This document shows, piece after piece, positions 33,872-44,639 of a stretch of DNA of 64,000 bases. A program made the translations under genes and the position numbers. The notes beneath the pieces are model-generated. The model saw only the letters and a list, made by a program, of their open reading frames with translations. It had not been told where the DNA came from and searched no databases. Position 1 is the stretch's first letter, and every line of letters begins with the position of its first letter. Origin of the DNA: Gambelia wislizenii (taxonomy: Eukaryota > Chordata > Lepidosauria > Squamata > Crotaphytidae); the NCBI GenBank assembly GCA_030847615.1, contig JAUMIR010000004.1, positions 228,264,501 through 228,328,500 of the forward strand, read 5' to 3'.

Positions 33872-34222
33872 GGACATTTTCAGATGATCCTTGCAGCACA
33901 AGGATCGAGCGGGAGAGCTTCATAGCTGCAGTGTGGCAGGGGGTCCGTTTTGGATGATGCCGTCCCTGTGGCAAAATCGTCCGTGTCTCTTCTGTTTAAC
34001 ATTGGAGCCTGTCGCGCCATATTCAGCCAGATTTTATTCATGGATGTTGTCTGTGAATAAAATCTGGCTGAATATGGCGCAGCAGGCTCCAATGCTAAAT
34101 GGAAGAGACATGGACGATTTCGCCGCAGGGACGTCGTCGTCCGAAATGGACCCCCTGTTGCGCTGCAGCTACGAAACTCTCCCGCTTGATCCTTGCGCTG
34201 CAAGGATTGTCTGAAAAAGTCC
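33872..34222. mobile_element. GC-rich long-palindrome MITE (351 bp), nested
   Basis: Ends ggacattttcagatg / ctgaaaaagtcc; arms mirror around ~34045 (attcagccagattttatt / aataaaatctggctgaat). Flanks TAT and TAA agree at two bases. The matching 107-residue frames on opposite strands are a consequence of the palindrome. Confidence 0.8.
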
Positions 34223-34267
34223 TAAGTCTGGGAAAATATCCCCTGTGGATATGAGGGTTGTACTGTA

Positions 34268-35238
34268 TTTTCACATAACAATGGATATTTATATGTTACT
34301 GTTGGGGTCAAAATACTTTGAGGGCATTTTTTAGGGTTTTGTAAAACCCAACCTATAGGCCACTTTCTTATTTTTCTAGATAGATTTTTTTTTAAGGAAT
34401 GAGACAGTCAGATGGGAAAAGCTAATAAGTAATGGAAAACATAATGTAATGAGCTACCATGACAATCAGTTACTTTTGGGGGCACTGCAAAATGTTAATA
34501 ACAAGTTACCTTTAACAAGTAACACTCCAACTCTGCTTTCATTGCCGTCAGCATAGGAGAACAGAAACTAAAAACAATGAAGAATGGTATGGTACTTCCC
34601 ATCAGTCTTAATCTGACCTTGTAATATTGTCTAGAATTAAAATAATTATGTTTGAAGAGATTCTTATAGCAGTAATTTGCACTACAGCTGCACTAGATAT
34701 TCTCTAGTTTCAATCTCCCAGCAATCTCAGTAGATTTGTAATGGTCACCCTCAACTTTTAAAAACAAATTTAGCAAATATTCACCTTATTCCAACCGTAC
34801 TACATCATTGTTTTCCCTAGCGATTGCTTCTTCCTCCATACTGAGCCCAACCAATCAGGAATCATGCAGCAAATGAAGTGACACCACAGTCACATTATCA
34901 TTGAGGGCAAGTGAGAAATTAATGAAAATGAATAAACAAACATTTTTGAAAGGAATCACAATAGTGGTGTTTTGTTATTGTTCCTTAGCACTCTCCAACA
35001 TCTCATGAAAAACTGAAGAGTTTCAGTTCAACTACAATTTGCAATTAATTGTCACTTTTCAAAAGAATGATAGGAAGGAAGGAAGACACTAGAAGCTAGG
35101 GGTTTGTCCAAAACTATCTGGGGACACTAAATTTGGACTTACACACATTCTATTATAGGCTGCTAATTTACTTTTTTTTTTTAAATAGCAGGGCTGCTGT
35201 GCCATCATCATCTGCTTGACAAGCAGAAATTGCTGAAG
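34268..35238. other. Long unassigned stretch
   Basis: About 970 bp of AT-rich DNA without recognised feature. Confidence 0.4.
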
Positions 35239-35239
35239 A

Positions 35240-36640
35240 TTTTCATAGAATCTAAGGATATTATCATAAAACCATCTAAAAATGCTGTAATTTCACGAAT
35301 GAGGATAGCAGAACCATTGTGGCATTATAACACTTATTATCGCATGTGACTGTAATCACGCAAAAGAACTGCCACACAATTATTGCACAATGACCACTAG
35401 CTCTTTAAGAATGGGAGTTTACTTTTGTGATTTAGCATGGCTGAGATTTTGGCAGTTTTTGCAGGAAGATGCAATCATGTTTAACACTCCAAAAACACCT
35501 TAATTAACAAAGTAAATGAACACACAAGCACTGAAATAAACATAACAAATGTTGAAATTAAACAGGACAGTGCATAAAAAGGGCATCCTATGCTTTATTT
35601 TCACACTCTCACCTGGACGTTATCTCACTGAGGACCACCCATTCATGCTGTAATCTTATGATTACAACAGGACGTGGTTTTGCACACCATCAATAGAGTG
35701 AAAAAAAGCACTATTGATGACCTATTGCCGGCTTGTCCTGTAAATGACACAGAATGCCTTTTTCACGGCTGGAGCATGGAGTAACCACATGAGGACAATG
35801 TCGTTGTAAGATAGCGGGGCCTGTTTGCACTAGCATAACATCATAATCCTGTGATTTTTGCTGCGTCTGATAATGTCCATAGAATTCGAAGAGACCAGAA
35901 GGGCCATCCAGTCCAACTTCCTGTCCCACAGGAATGCACAATCAAACACTCCCAACAGACGGCCATCCAGCCTCTGTTTAAAAACCTCCAAAGGAGACTC
36001 CAACACACTCCAAGGCAGCATATTCCACTGTCAAACAGTTTTTACCATCAGGAAGTTCTTCCTAATGTTTAGATGGAATCTTTTCCTGAAGCTTGAATCC
36101 ATTGCTCCATGTCCTAGTCTCTGAAGCAGTAGAAGACAAGCTTGTTCTCTCTTCAATATGACATCCTTTCAGATATTTAAACATGGCTATCATGTCACTT
36201 CTTAACTTTATCTTCTCCAGATTAAGCATACACCCCTTCTTAAACTGCTCCTCATAGGGTATGGTTTCCAGGCCTTCTACCGTTTTGGTTGACCCCCTTT
36301 GGACACATTCCAGCTTGTCAATATCCTCCTTGAATTGTGCTGCCCAGAACAGTACTCCAGGTGAGGTCTGACCAAAGCAGAATATAGTGGTACTATTACT
36401 TCTCTCGATCTAGAAACTATACTGTAATTGATGCAGCCTAGAATTGCATTGGCTTTTTTAGCTGCTGCATCACACAGTTAACTCATGTTGAGCTTGTGGT
36501 CTACTAACAACACTCCTAGATCTGGTCAAGCTTGATATCACCCATCCTATATCTGTTCATTTCATTTTTTCTTCTTAAATGTAATACCTTACATTTCTCC
36601 ATGTTGCAATTCATTTCCCCAGACTACAACCTGGTGAAAA
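35240..36640 (-). pseudogene. CR1 LINE 3' end (antisense), opened by a MITE
   Basis: Read antisense, 35879-36640 is the end of a CR1: the ggaagttcttcctaatgttt segment (from the C-terminal RNFLMVK-like coding part), the stgatagccatg-like membrane-free tail, and the terminal (CATAGAAT)-type octamer, one part of which lies left of the MITE (catagaatc at 35244-35252) and one right of it (atagaattc at 35879). Further right the text ctcctagatctggt and ccatcctatatctgttcat matches the well-known CR1 coding region. No long frame remains. Confidence 0.78.
35256..35878. mobile_element. 3-bp-TSD MITE family A in the CR1 tail (623 bp)
   Basis: Ends ggatattatcata / gtctgataatgtcc. Flanks TAA and ATA agree imperfectly. 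Family landmarks gcataaaaagggcatc and ctcacctggacgttatc are present. It lies within the CR1 octamer tail. Confidence 0.7.
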
Positions 36641-36962
36641 CTTTGCAAAACTCAGTGGTGTAGTATGTTTCAGTAGGTGCATTTCCTCTGGTCACATAGC
36701 TGTTAAAACCATGAGTGCTGAGGAAAAATAGCAAACCAGTCTTTATTTCTAGCTACAACATATTTCATTCAGAATGAAAGCTGGAGGGGAAGAAAGTATG
36801 CTCACCATCAAACTAGAATGTCTTCCAAAGAGACATCTATACAGTGAGAGTAATATGAATGGCAAACAAACGGGAGGAGATCTGTTCATACAGACATCCG
36901 CACAAATACATGTCATTAGGAATGGAGGCAGTGAAATCCACTGCAAAGTCTGTGTGCGTAAT
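36641..36962. other. Unassigned spacer
   Basis: About 320 bp; nothing recognised. Confidence 0.35.
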
Positions 36963-36964
36963 GT

Positions 36965-37380
36965 CCAGGGCTTTGTCCAGATTTTTTTAAAAAGCTCCGT
37001 AAAACATGTGATCATTTGGATGATCTCATTTGCACAGATACGAACAGGCAACACAATCTGATTGGTAGGATGAGCATGGGGGCGAGGCTAATAAAGAGGA
37101 AAAGTGCCTGCTGCCGCCTTGTTGGATTTTCGGCTAAGCAAGGGTCCAGTAAGTTGATCAAACGGCGATATTGTATTCTCTTTCTTTTTCTTTTTTAAAA
37201 TATGAACTACTGCATGTGTGTACCATGGGAAACTTTTTATTTTTAAAAAATTGATGGCTGCAAATTTAAAATCACAAGTAATCACTTGCGGCCTCCATCT
37301 TGGCTAGGGGATCATGTGGAGTTTAGGGGGGCTCTTTTGACCATGAAGACAGGTCGCATTGTTCCGAATGCCTGCTTTTT
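36965..37380 (+). mobile_element. Unnamed repeat G, copy 3
   Basis: Shares aatctgattggtaggatgag, gggggcgaggct and ctgccgccttgttggat with the complement of 20985-21110. Start (gggctttgtccag) and end (aagacaggtcgcattg) are approximate. Confidence 0.5.
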
Positions 37381-37479
37381 CAGACCTGTTTGTATTCCAC
37401 CCCCCTCCCCGCCGTATAGATGTAACATCCTGCTTCTGTAGAAGCAAATCTCATTGAGCTCAACAATGCTTACCTAGGT

Positions 37480-38375
37480 CAGCACAAATACTATAACAGC
37501 GTAAGACAATTTGTGCTAGATTAGACCAAAGAGTTGCCTGTGGAAAGCCCACAAGCAGGACATGAGAACTGTAGTACTCTCCTGCTTGTATTCTGTGGCA
37601 TACTGTCTCTAATATCCATGTTCTTCAGTGAGTAGTACTGAGAAACATACTGCCTCTGACATTGTGAGATAATATACATCTACCATGACCAGTAGCCACT
37701 GATTGCTTTATCCTCCATGAGTTGGTTTCATTGCCTTTCAAAGGCCATCCGTGCCAGCCTTTACTACGGAGATTATCAGACACATCCAAAAACCACAAGA
37801 GGAGCACGCGAGGATGACATTACTGTCTCGCGAATGGGTCCTGGTTTCAGACTTTGTCGTCATCATCCTCACGTGCTGACGGTGCTGCAGCCGCGATTAA
37901 GGCATTGCTTTTCATTAATGGGGAGATCCTGCCAATGAAAAGTGATGCCTTACTTGCAGCTGCAGCACAGAGTCAGCACACAAGGATGAGGATGTTGTCT
38001 GAAACCTGTTTGCAGGATAGCCACATCATCCTTGCTTGTTCCTCTTGTGCTTTTTGTGGCGTCTGATAATCACCTACATCTCATGATACCTAATTCTGTA
38101 ATTTAACAATGCGCTGAAAAAGAACTTCCTTTTATCTGTCCTCAGTTCCCCATTGTTCACCTTCAAAGGCCCTAATTTTCTGAGACACAAAGAAAAACTT
38201 CCCCCTATCTGTTTTCACCATACCATGCATAATTTTATATAGCTAGTTTATGTTGTCTTTTACTGGCTGATGCTCCAAATATTGTCTCCTTTCATAAGAA
38301 GTGAGCTGCTCCAGCCCTTTGATAATTTTAGTGGTTGCCCGTTTGTGTACCTTCTCTAGAGCTCAACAGGTTTGC
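37480..38375 (-). mobile_element. Old CR1-group LINE 3' remnant, opened by a MITE
   Basis: Antisense to a CR1-group 3' region: gcccacaagcaggacatgag, tgacattgtgagat, ctccatgagttggtttcat, then beyond the MITE atttaacaatgcgctg, aagaacttccttttatctgt and ccatgcataattttata. Text is continuous across the MITE. Heavily decayed; no frame. Confidence 0.55.
37768..38074. mobile_element. 3-bp-TSD foldback MITE family B (307 bp)
   Basis: Ends ggagattatcagac / gtctgataatcacc with TAC on both sides (37765-37767 and 38075-38077). Arms: ccacaagaggagcacgcg left, cttgttcctcttgtgc right; centre cttttcattaatgggg near 37910. Confidence 0.8.
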
Positions 38376-39196
38376 AGACAAAAATTGTGTTAGTGTGGTA
38401 GGTTCTTCTAAAGCTCTGTTTTATTGCTTTGGTGAGAAGGTGTTCTGACAGCAAAACAAATTAGTGGTCTGAAGGAACCGCAGTGGCTTTTCACAAGATC
38501 ATCATCCTTTCAAGAGCCAACAAAGTGAGATGGCTCTCTTTGGTCTTAGGGAGATAATTGGCTTCCATTTATTCCTCTCTGAAGCTTTCCTTCTAAAACA
38601 TACAGGCTGTAAAGCTGAAGGTGGCAAGAGAGTGGTCAGGTGTTCTAGTCTTGGATAATTAACAGCTGAAAGTCATTACTTGATACCAGTAATAGGAATG
38701 ATGGCTACAAGCAAGGAACAGCTGCTCAGGGCCTGGAGGACCTTTTGGCTGATATGAAGGTAGTGTAAATAGAATAGGAAACAGCATGAGTGGATATATT
38801 GGTGCAAGCTTTTCTCTGCTCTGTTCATGAAATATGTTTTGATGATGCTCTGGATCAAAAGTTGTGGGTCTTTTTGTTTGTTTGTTTGCAGAAGACGCTG
38901 GGAGCATCCTCAGCAACAACATTTCTAGCAGTGATGATTCCAAACATTTTGTTGTTTAAGGTGCCTAGATTATTGGATTTATATTTTTTAAAAAGTTAGC
39001 ATTTGGAGAAAAAAGATAGGTCTGCCTAGACTCCCTTTCCCAAATGCTATCCCTTTATTATTTTTATGGGAGGTTGTGCCATTAAATAATTAATCCTACT
39101 GATCCTTGGGCAGTTATGGGCTTGAGATACTGGATGTGTGCAGGTTACAGGTTTTCTTAGTTTTTCTCTGTAAAGAACATTTGGTAGTTTGTTTAT
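38376..39196. other. Long unassigned stretch
   Basis: About 820 bp; no recognised feature. Confidence 0.4.
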
Positions 39197-39199
39197 TAT

Positions 39200-39680
39200 G
39201 GACTTTATCAGATGTGGCAAATATGGCATCATAAGGATGCTTAATGATTGCGAAAGGGCATGCATACAAGACAGTGTCATCCTTTTGCAATCATATCTTG
39301 TCAATAAGCTGTACATTTTATTGACAGGCCAAGCTGTCAATAGATCTCCCACTTTCTTGCGAGCATTGCTGGTGCATGAATCCTCACACCATTGTACTCA
39401 TGTGAGTGCTGGGTCAATGACAGAACACTTCTGGGTGAGATTGCGACAGCCAGGTAGGGGACACTCTTTTTATGACCTTCCCCTGTGAACTTGGAACTTC
39501 TAAACTGTGTTTTTGTGCTTGTGTGAACTTTTTGTGTGGCTTTTTTGCTTTTATTTTTAAATTTCCCATGCTAGTGTCTTCTCACGAGAATCACCGAGAT
39601 CAGTAACCCAGAAGTAAACAGAGCTCTGTTTGTGCTCTGTTACTGCCAGGGAAACCTCTTTTACGCTGCTCAAGGTACGT
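39200..39680. mobile_element. 3-bp-TSD MITE family A, inverted, truncated
   Basis: Starts ggactttatcagatgtgg, then the complement of family landmarks: gcttttatttttaaatttccc and tgggtgagattgcgaca. The far end is missing after ~39680. Confidence 0.65.
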
Positions 39681-39689
39681 GTGGTAGGT

Positions 39690-39792
39690 ATTGTCTATGC
39701 ACAGGGCTGGCCCAAGACATTTTACTACTTGAGCCTAAGGACAACATGCCACGGTCTCCATTTCATGTACAGAAGCCAACTGGACTGGCAAC
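39690..39792. repeat. Possible repeat D fragment
   Basis: Contains agggctggcccaagacattt and cttgagcctaagg, like phrases expected at one end of repeat D. Weak support. Confidence 0.3.
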
Positions 39793-39795
39793 TGA

Positions 39796-40347
39796 GGATA
39801 TTATTACATGAGGCTGTAATTGTATGATTATAATGGGATGGTAGCACGAATGGGCTCCTATTATCACATGATGTTGTCTTCCTGTGCTTAGTCTGTGTTC
39901 CACCCGTTCATCTGGCACCACTTTTAATTAATGGGCAAAAGCCCTCAATAGCCCTCAATGCAAAGACAAGTGTTACTTTAGCACGAGCTGAAATCCAATT
40001 CTTAAACCACTAGTGGTTGTCTTGTGATAGTTACTGTAATGATACCACTATGGAGATTTTCACACTACACTGTTATAGTGTTACTATTCCACTTTATTTG
40101 CTATGGCTGCCTCCTGTGGAATTCTGGGGTTTGTAGTTTAGGGAAGGGCATTTACAATTCTCAGCCAGAGAGCTGTTAGGCCTCACCAAACTACAAACCT
40201 CAGAATTCAACAGGAGGAAGCCAGAGCAGTTAAAGTGGAACAGTAATACTATACTGTACTATAACAGTGTAGTGTGAAAATCTCCTAAGTTTCTGCTTTC
40301 CTCAATCGTGGAATAATAGCATTTTAGATGCTAGTCTGATAAAGTTC
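39796..40347. mobile_element. 3-bp-TSD foldback MITE family B with a nested foldback F
   Basis: Ends ggatattattacatg / tctgataaagttc inside TGA (39793-39795 and 40348-40350). Without the nested element it is ~315 bp, the size of other family B copies. Confidence 0.68.
40052..40285. mobile_element. Foldback MITE family F, nested
   Basis: Ends ggagattttcacactacac / gtagtgtgaaaatctcc. Flanks TAT and TAA. Arms: ctggggtttgtagttta / ccaaactacaaacctcag. Its outer ends resemble families A and B while the arms are family F, which links the groups. Confidence 0.78.
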
Positions 40348-40350
40348 TGA

Positions 40351-42598
40351 ATTTTACTTCCACACTGGCAACGGATATCAAGGACAGCAGGATTGCCTCA
40401 AGGGTTTGGGACACCTACAGCTCTGTCTTCCAAGACGAGGTAATGGTTGTAGGGCTTAAGTGGAACAGCCAAGATATACATAGCCTGCTGCTCCCAGCGG
40501 ATAACCATGCTGGCTTTCTTTATATAAAATGGACTCAGTACAGGCTATCTATGGGATCGCTCAAATGGGTGAAAGTGGAAGAAACTGATCACTTGCCACA
40601 AGCATTCTCATGCATATACATAATTCACTGAAGAAGTCTACTTGTTACTTTCAATTTTATAGTTACTCCAGTCCTTTATCCATCTCCAAGGAGACAATTT
40701 GTAAACTCTCTAGACAGTTCATCAGTTTATCTGCTCAGGGCCTTAAAAAAGTTACAGAAGCCCTGTTCATGTACCTACTGGCAAAAATGATTAGGACTCT
40801 TAGGATCATAGGCTAGAGGCTTGTAGCATTCTGTTTGAAAAAAAATAACTAAAAGGAACTTTTCCAGTGACTTGAAAACCAGATGCAGAGTTACTTCAAA
40901 ATTGTAACTATAATACTAACTACTTTTGGAATGGCAGCAGTGACAAATTACTATTTACATCTAACTCTTTGAGTCTTGGAAAAGGTAGACTATCTGTTAT
41001 GGGTGGCAAGGCTGATATGGGATATCTTTTAATTACCTTCTAAATTAAATGCCGTGTGGAAATTTGCTCCAGCATGTGACCAAATATGCCTGCTGCTGAT
41101 GCCAGGCATGTTTCAAAGTACATGCCCCAAGCTTGTGCCATTTTTCTTCCTTGTCACCATCTCCTGAGAAGAAACGGAGAAGGGAGAGAAGGATGGTATT
41201 CACCCAAGACAGAGGCATTTCCCCAACCAGGCAGCAAGCCATGATCCCAGGAAATGGTTCCCCTTAAATAGTTAAAGGGACAGATGCTTCCCTCTCTCTC
41301 TTTCTCTCTCTCAGCTCACACAATGTCACATTGAATTTGAAACAGGGAACTTTTTATATATCTCCCCTCCCCTGATTGTGCTGGCACCTGGCAGATGCCT
41401 GTTTACCACAGGCATCAATACACATAGTAATCAAAGGAAATCAGAGGCACAGATTAGCAACAGCTGCAAGTCATTAGTGGCAGACATGGGAAAGCGAAGC
41501 TCTGCACCCAACTTTGAAATAACTAATATGAGCATTTCAGAGCACAAGGGTTACCGCAGGGCACATCTGAACACGAGAGGCAGGAAACAATTGCTTTGCT
41601 TGTCTCCCAAGATAGCCCCCTTCCTCCCTTCTTTAAACCCCCCCCCCACAACAACCCACAAACTATTTGCTCTTTATTGTGGGGTTGCCAGACCGATGGT
41701 GATGACAACAACAGCTTCAACAACAACTCCTTCTCCTTCTCGGGCACATTTTGGAACTGGTAGGGATGTGGCCATTGGGGTTCTGCATATCTTGGAACAG
41801 AAGCCCTGGAAATTAGTCAAGCTTTATAGTGAATTTCTGGCTGTCTGCTGGTCAAAAGAGCTTTCTGGTTTGGGCAAACATGCTCAAGAGTCCTAGAGGA
41901 GGAAGGACTCAAAGTGCTAGTGCTTGACTAGGCTTCTCTTGAGGGCTTGTGAATGTTTTTACCTTCTCTGGGAGTGGAAAAGGAGACACATAATAGACTT
42001 ACGTATTGGAGCAGGAATAAACCTCAGGTCCTGGGCTTGAATCTGCCCTCCTGATGTTCCAGTCCAGCCCTCTGGCCTTCCCCAGATGGCCCCATTCTTT
42101 CCTCATGAGACCATCATTTGGTGGTTTCCCAGATTTTGTAGGAGTTTCTTTCAATACCCCAAATCTGAAATGATTCTCTTCAGGTTTAGTTACTGGAACC
42201 AAGAACTTTAAACTAAAATATTTTAGTACTCTTGGTCCCATTTTAGCCCCACCCACTATTGAATTCCCCCCCCCCTCAACAAGAACTTCTCAGAGACTGC
42301 ATTTGGCCCTCAGGCTGACAGATGTTCTCCATCCTTGTAGTACAGACACCCCAAAAGCCTCCTCACATTGAGGCTTAATCCCAAATATCTTAGCCTAAAT
42401 TTTAGAGTGGGATGGCCAGCTGTTGAGAGCTGAGCTGTCATGTTAGCTTTCCTTAGTATGTTGGACAAGCATTCCTCACCTTGCTATACCCCAATTTTTA
42501 AGTCTTTTAAAAAAGTTTCACTAAAAAGACCCCCCCTTCCCACTCTGGGGCCAGTCTTCTGGGGATCTGTGTGACATTTAGGGACTCTCTGGATTGCT
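40351..42598. other. Long unassigned stretch
   Basis: About 2.2 kb without a recognised repeat. It includes a CT-rich tract at 41290-41312 and a 172-codon plus-strand frame at 41378-41896 that has no recognisable domain and is not called as a gene. This is the largest repeat-poor block of the window. Confidence 0.4.
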
Positions 42599-42599
42599 T

Positions 42600-43655
42600 T
42601 AGGACCAGGAGAGGACTTTCTTTTTAACTAGGAAGTCATTTAGATATCAACTTCAAGCTTACATTTACATTTAGACTACAAAACCCAAATGCCACAGGTA
42701 TAGGATGGGGGATACTTGGTTTAGCAGCAGTACATGTGGAAAAGACCTTGGGATTATTATTGATCATAAATTGAACATGGCCCAGCAGTGTGATGCTGCA
42801 GCTATGAGGGCAAATAATATTTTAGTCTGTATTAATAGAATGGCAGTGTCCAAGACAAAGGAGGTAATGGTCTCCACATTCGGAAGTGGGTCCCCAGGCC
42901 AGGATCTTTGGTGGCCCCCCTACCTACTGCTAAGTTTAAGGGCAGCAAGCTGATCTACAGGATTTAGGATAAAATTGAAATAATCCAGTTTAAATGATGA
43001 CACCAACGTGATATTTATGTTTTTTTTAAATAAATGGATTTATATAATAAAAACTTACAATAACATCACGTCAGGGCCCCCTCCTAATCCCAGGAGCCTG
43101 GGCCCCCAGGCTAGAGCCCTGTCAGCCCCCCCCCTTGTGGGGGCCATGGTCCCATTGTTTTTTGTGCTAGACAGGCTTCATCTGAAGTACTGCATTCAGT
43201 TTTGGACACTTCATTTGAAGGATACAAACAAGCTGGAGCAGGTTCAGAGAACAGCAGATAGGAAGGTAAGAGGCATAGAGAACAAAATATATGAGGAAAT
43301 ATATGTTGAAGGAGTTGGGCATGTTCAACTGAGGGGTGACATGATTACCCTCTAAAGTACTGTCACAGAGAGGAGGGTACAGGTTTGTTCTCTGCTGCCC
43401 CAGAGGGTAGGACCAGGTCTAACGATTTTCTGTTACAGGAGTGTAGATTTCAATTGAATGTTAGAAGATGGTCAGAACAGTTTTGCAATGAAACCAATTA
43501 CCTAGTGAGGTGATGGGGTCTCTTTCTCTGGACATCTTCGAAAAGAGGCTAGACAGCTGCCTGCTGAGGATGCTCTGGCTGGAGATCCTGCATTGAACTG
43601 TGGGTTGGATTTGATGGCTTGTGGTACCCCTTCCAACTATGATTCTATGCAAGAA
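42600..43655 (+). pseudogene. CR1 LINE 3' end with an unidentified insert
   Basis: 42700-42880 encodes CR1 RT C-terminal residues (GDTWFSSSTCGKDLGIIIDH, QQCDAAAMRANNILVCINRM). After an insert the coding resumes at ~43166 (LKYCIQFWTLHLKDTNKLEQ, VQLRGDMI), then the usual 3' part (ggctagacagctgcctgctg-like) and terminal attctatg octamer at ~43641-43650. Frames are broken. Confidence 0.75.
42883..43165. other. Unidentified insert in the CR1
   Basis: About 280 bp separate two CR1 parts that are normally contiguous. The left half is AT-rich with a T7 and A-rich run; the right half is C/G-rich (gggcccccaggctagagcc). No clean TSD. Confidence 0.45.
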
Positions 43656-43714
43656 ATGGAGACCATCTAATTATTCTCTGGATGGTCTCCATTGTTCTCT
43701 GGCCAACAGACTGT

Positions 43715-44305
43715 GGAGATTTTCAGATGGGGCTTATACTGCGGGGCAGGCACAGAACAGGGTCAAGAAAGGGGCTTTCATTCAGACAACTTCAACCCCT
43801 TCCGTCCTGCCCCCATCCTGCCCCCGTCCTGCTCCCGGGATATTCTATTCTCAATGAAACATCATGAATAGAACACCACTTCCGTGCCTGTCATGGAATC
43901 AGGGATGTGGGAAATGGAGCCCTGTCCCTGTTCCACGATGACAGGCAAGGGGGAAGAACCCCATGTCAAGCACTTCCAGCCACCAATGGGACATCTGGGT
44001 AACTGCCACCCTTCCCCCTCCCCGGGTTCCTTTTTTAATTTTATTATTTTTTTCATTTTATTTTTGTCTTTGACAGCTGGAGGGGTTACTTTGAATTTCC
44101 CTCCTGCTCGTTCTCTCATGAGAATGAGCAGGATTTCCCCTGGCCGACGGCTGCATTTATGGTTGGCCAGCAAGGAGTGCCAAGAGCTCATTCCTGCAGT
44201 GGAATGGAGGTAAGTGTGTGAACATTTACTTCCATTCTATTGCAGGAACAGCAGAGGAGGTGGAGGGGCAGGAACGGGGCATTTTGGCCCCAATTGAAAA
44301 TCTCC
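43715..44305. mobile_element. 3-bp-TSD-group MITE (591 bp)
   Basis: Ends ggagattttcagatgggg / ccccaattgaaaatctcc. Flanks TGT and TGC are imperfect. Internal aacttcctgcc/gaatttccctcc blocks resemble family A inverted (ctcatgagaatgagc). An adjacent hairpin ggagaccatc / gatggtctcc lies at 43658-43690. Confidence 0.62.
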
Positions 44306-44468
44306 TGCGTCAATGATTCTCTGTAAAGAGAGTAGAAGACTTGCCTTTTCTCCTTTTTCTTGTAAGGATTGTTCTTGGAAATGCACAAGGTGGCAAGTAC
44401 AGATTTGGCACTTAAGCTGGTAAAGTGAGCATCTCCCCTTGGAGCATTTTTATGAATCCAAATAGAAG
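44306..44468. other. Unassigned spacer
   Basis: No feature recognised. Confidence 0.35.
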
Positions 44469-44624
44469 TTGCGGTATAGAATAGTCTGGAGGCTGGGCCT
44501 CACCGACAAGAACATCTGTGAAGTAAAGAAAACCCTCAAAGGAGAAGCACAAAATCTGTATGCTAAGGTACAGAACATGGGACAGGACTCAAATGAAATT
44601 TTAGCAAGTATTGATAAGCTCTGC
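44469..44624 (+). pseudogene. Unidentified coding-like remnant (~50 codons)
   Basis: An open plus-strand stretch translates to RYRIVWRLGLTDKNICEVKK followed by a charged helical segment ending ILASIDKL, then runs into a poly-T tract. The composition (K, E, N, Q, amphipathic spacing) looks like real protein rather than noise, and it lies outside any palindrome. I do not recognise the family. It could be an exon, a processed-pseudogene scrap or part of an unidentified element. No ATG start, splice context or partner frame supports a functional gene. Confidence 0.25.
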
Positions 44625-44639
44625 TTCCTTCCTTTTTTT

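Larger units (their letters stand above)
33163..34265 (+). mobile_element. Tigger-like family B copy opened by three MITEs
   Basis: TA-bounded (33161-33162 and 34266-34267). Host pieces 33163-33187, 33419-33453, 33756-33871 and 34223-34265 line up in order with the 1492-1717 copy (tggtttcacttacctgcatctg; ctctctaggcatttctaggt; atatcccctgtggatatg). Three insertions sit between them. Confidence 0.75.

Noticed and set aside
33880..34214. Two 107-codon frames, one per strand, with nearly the same protein
   Set aside because: They are mirror translations of one palindrome arm pair and not genes.
41378..41896. 172-codon plus-strand frame
   Set aside because: No recognisable domain, low-complexity Thr/Pro run, no splice or promoter evidence. 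Kept only as part of an unassigned block.
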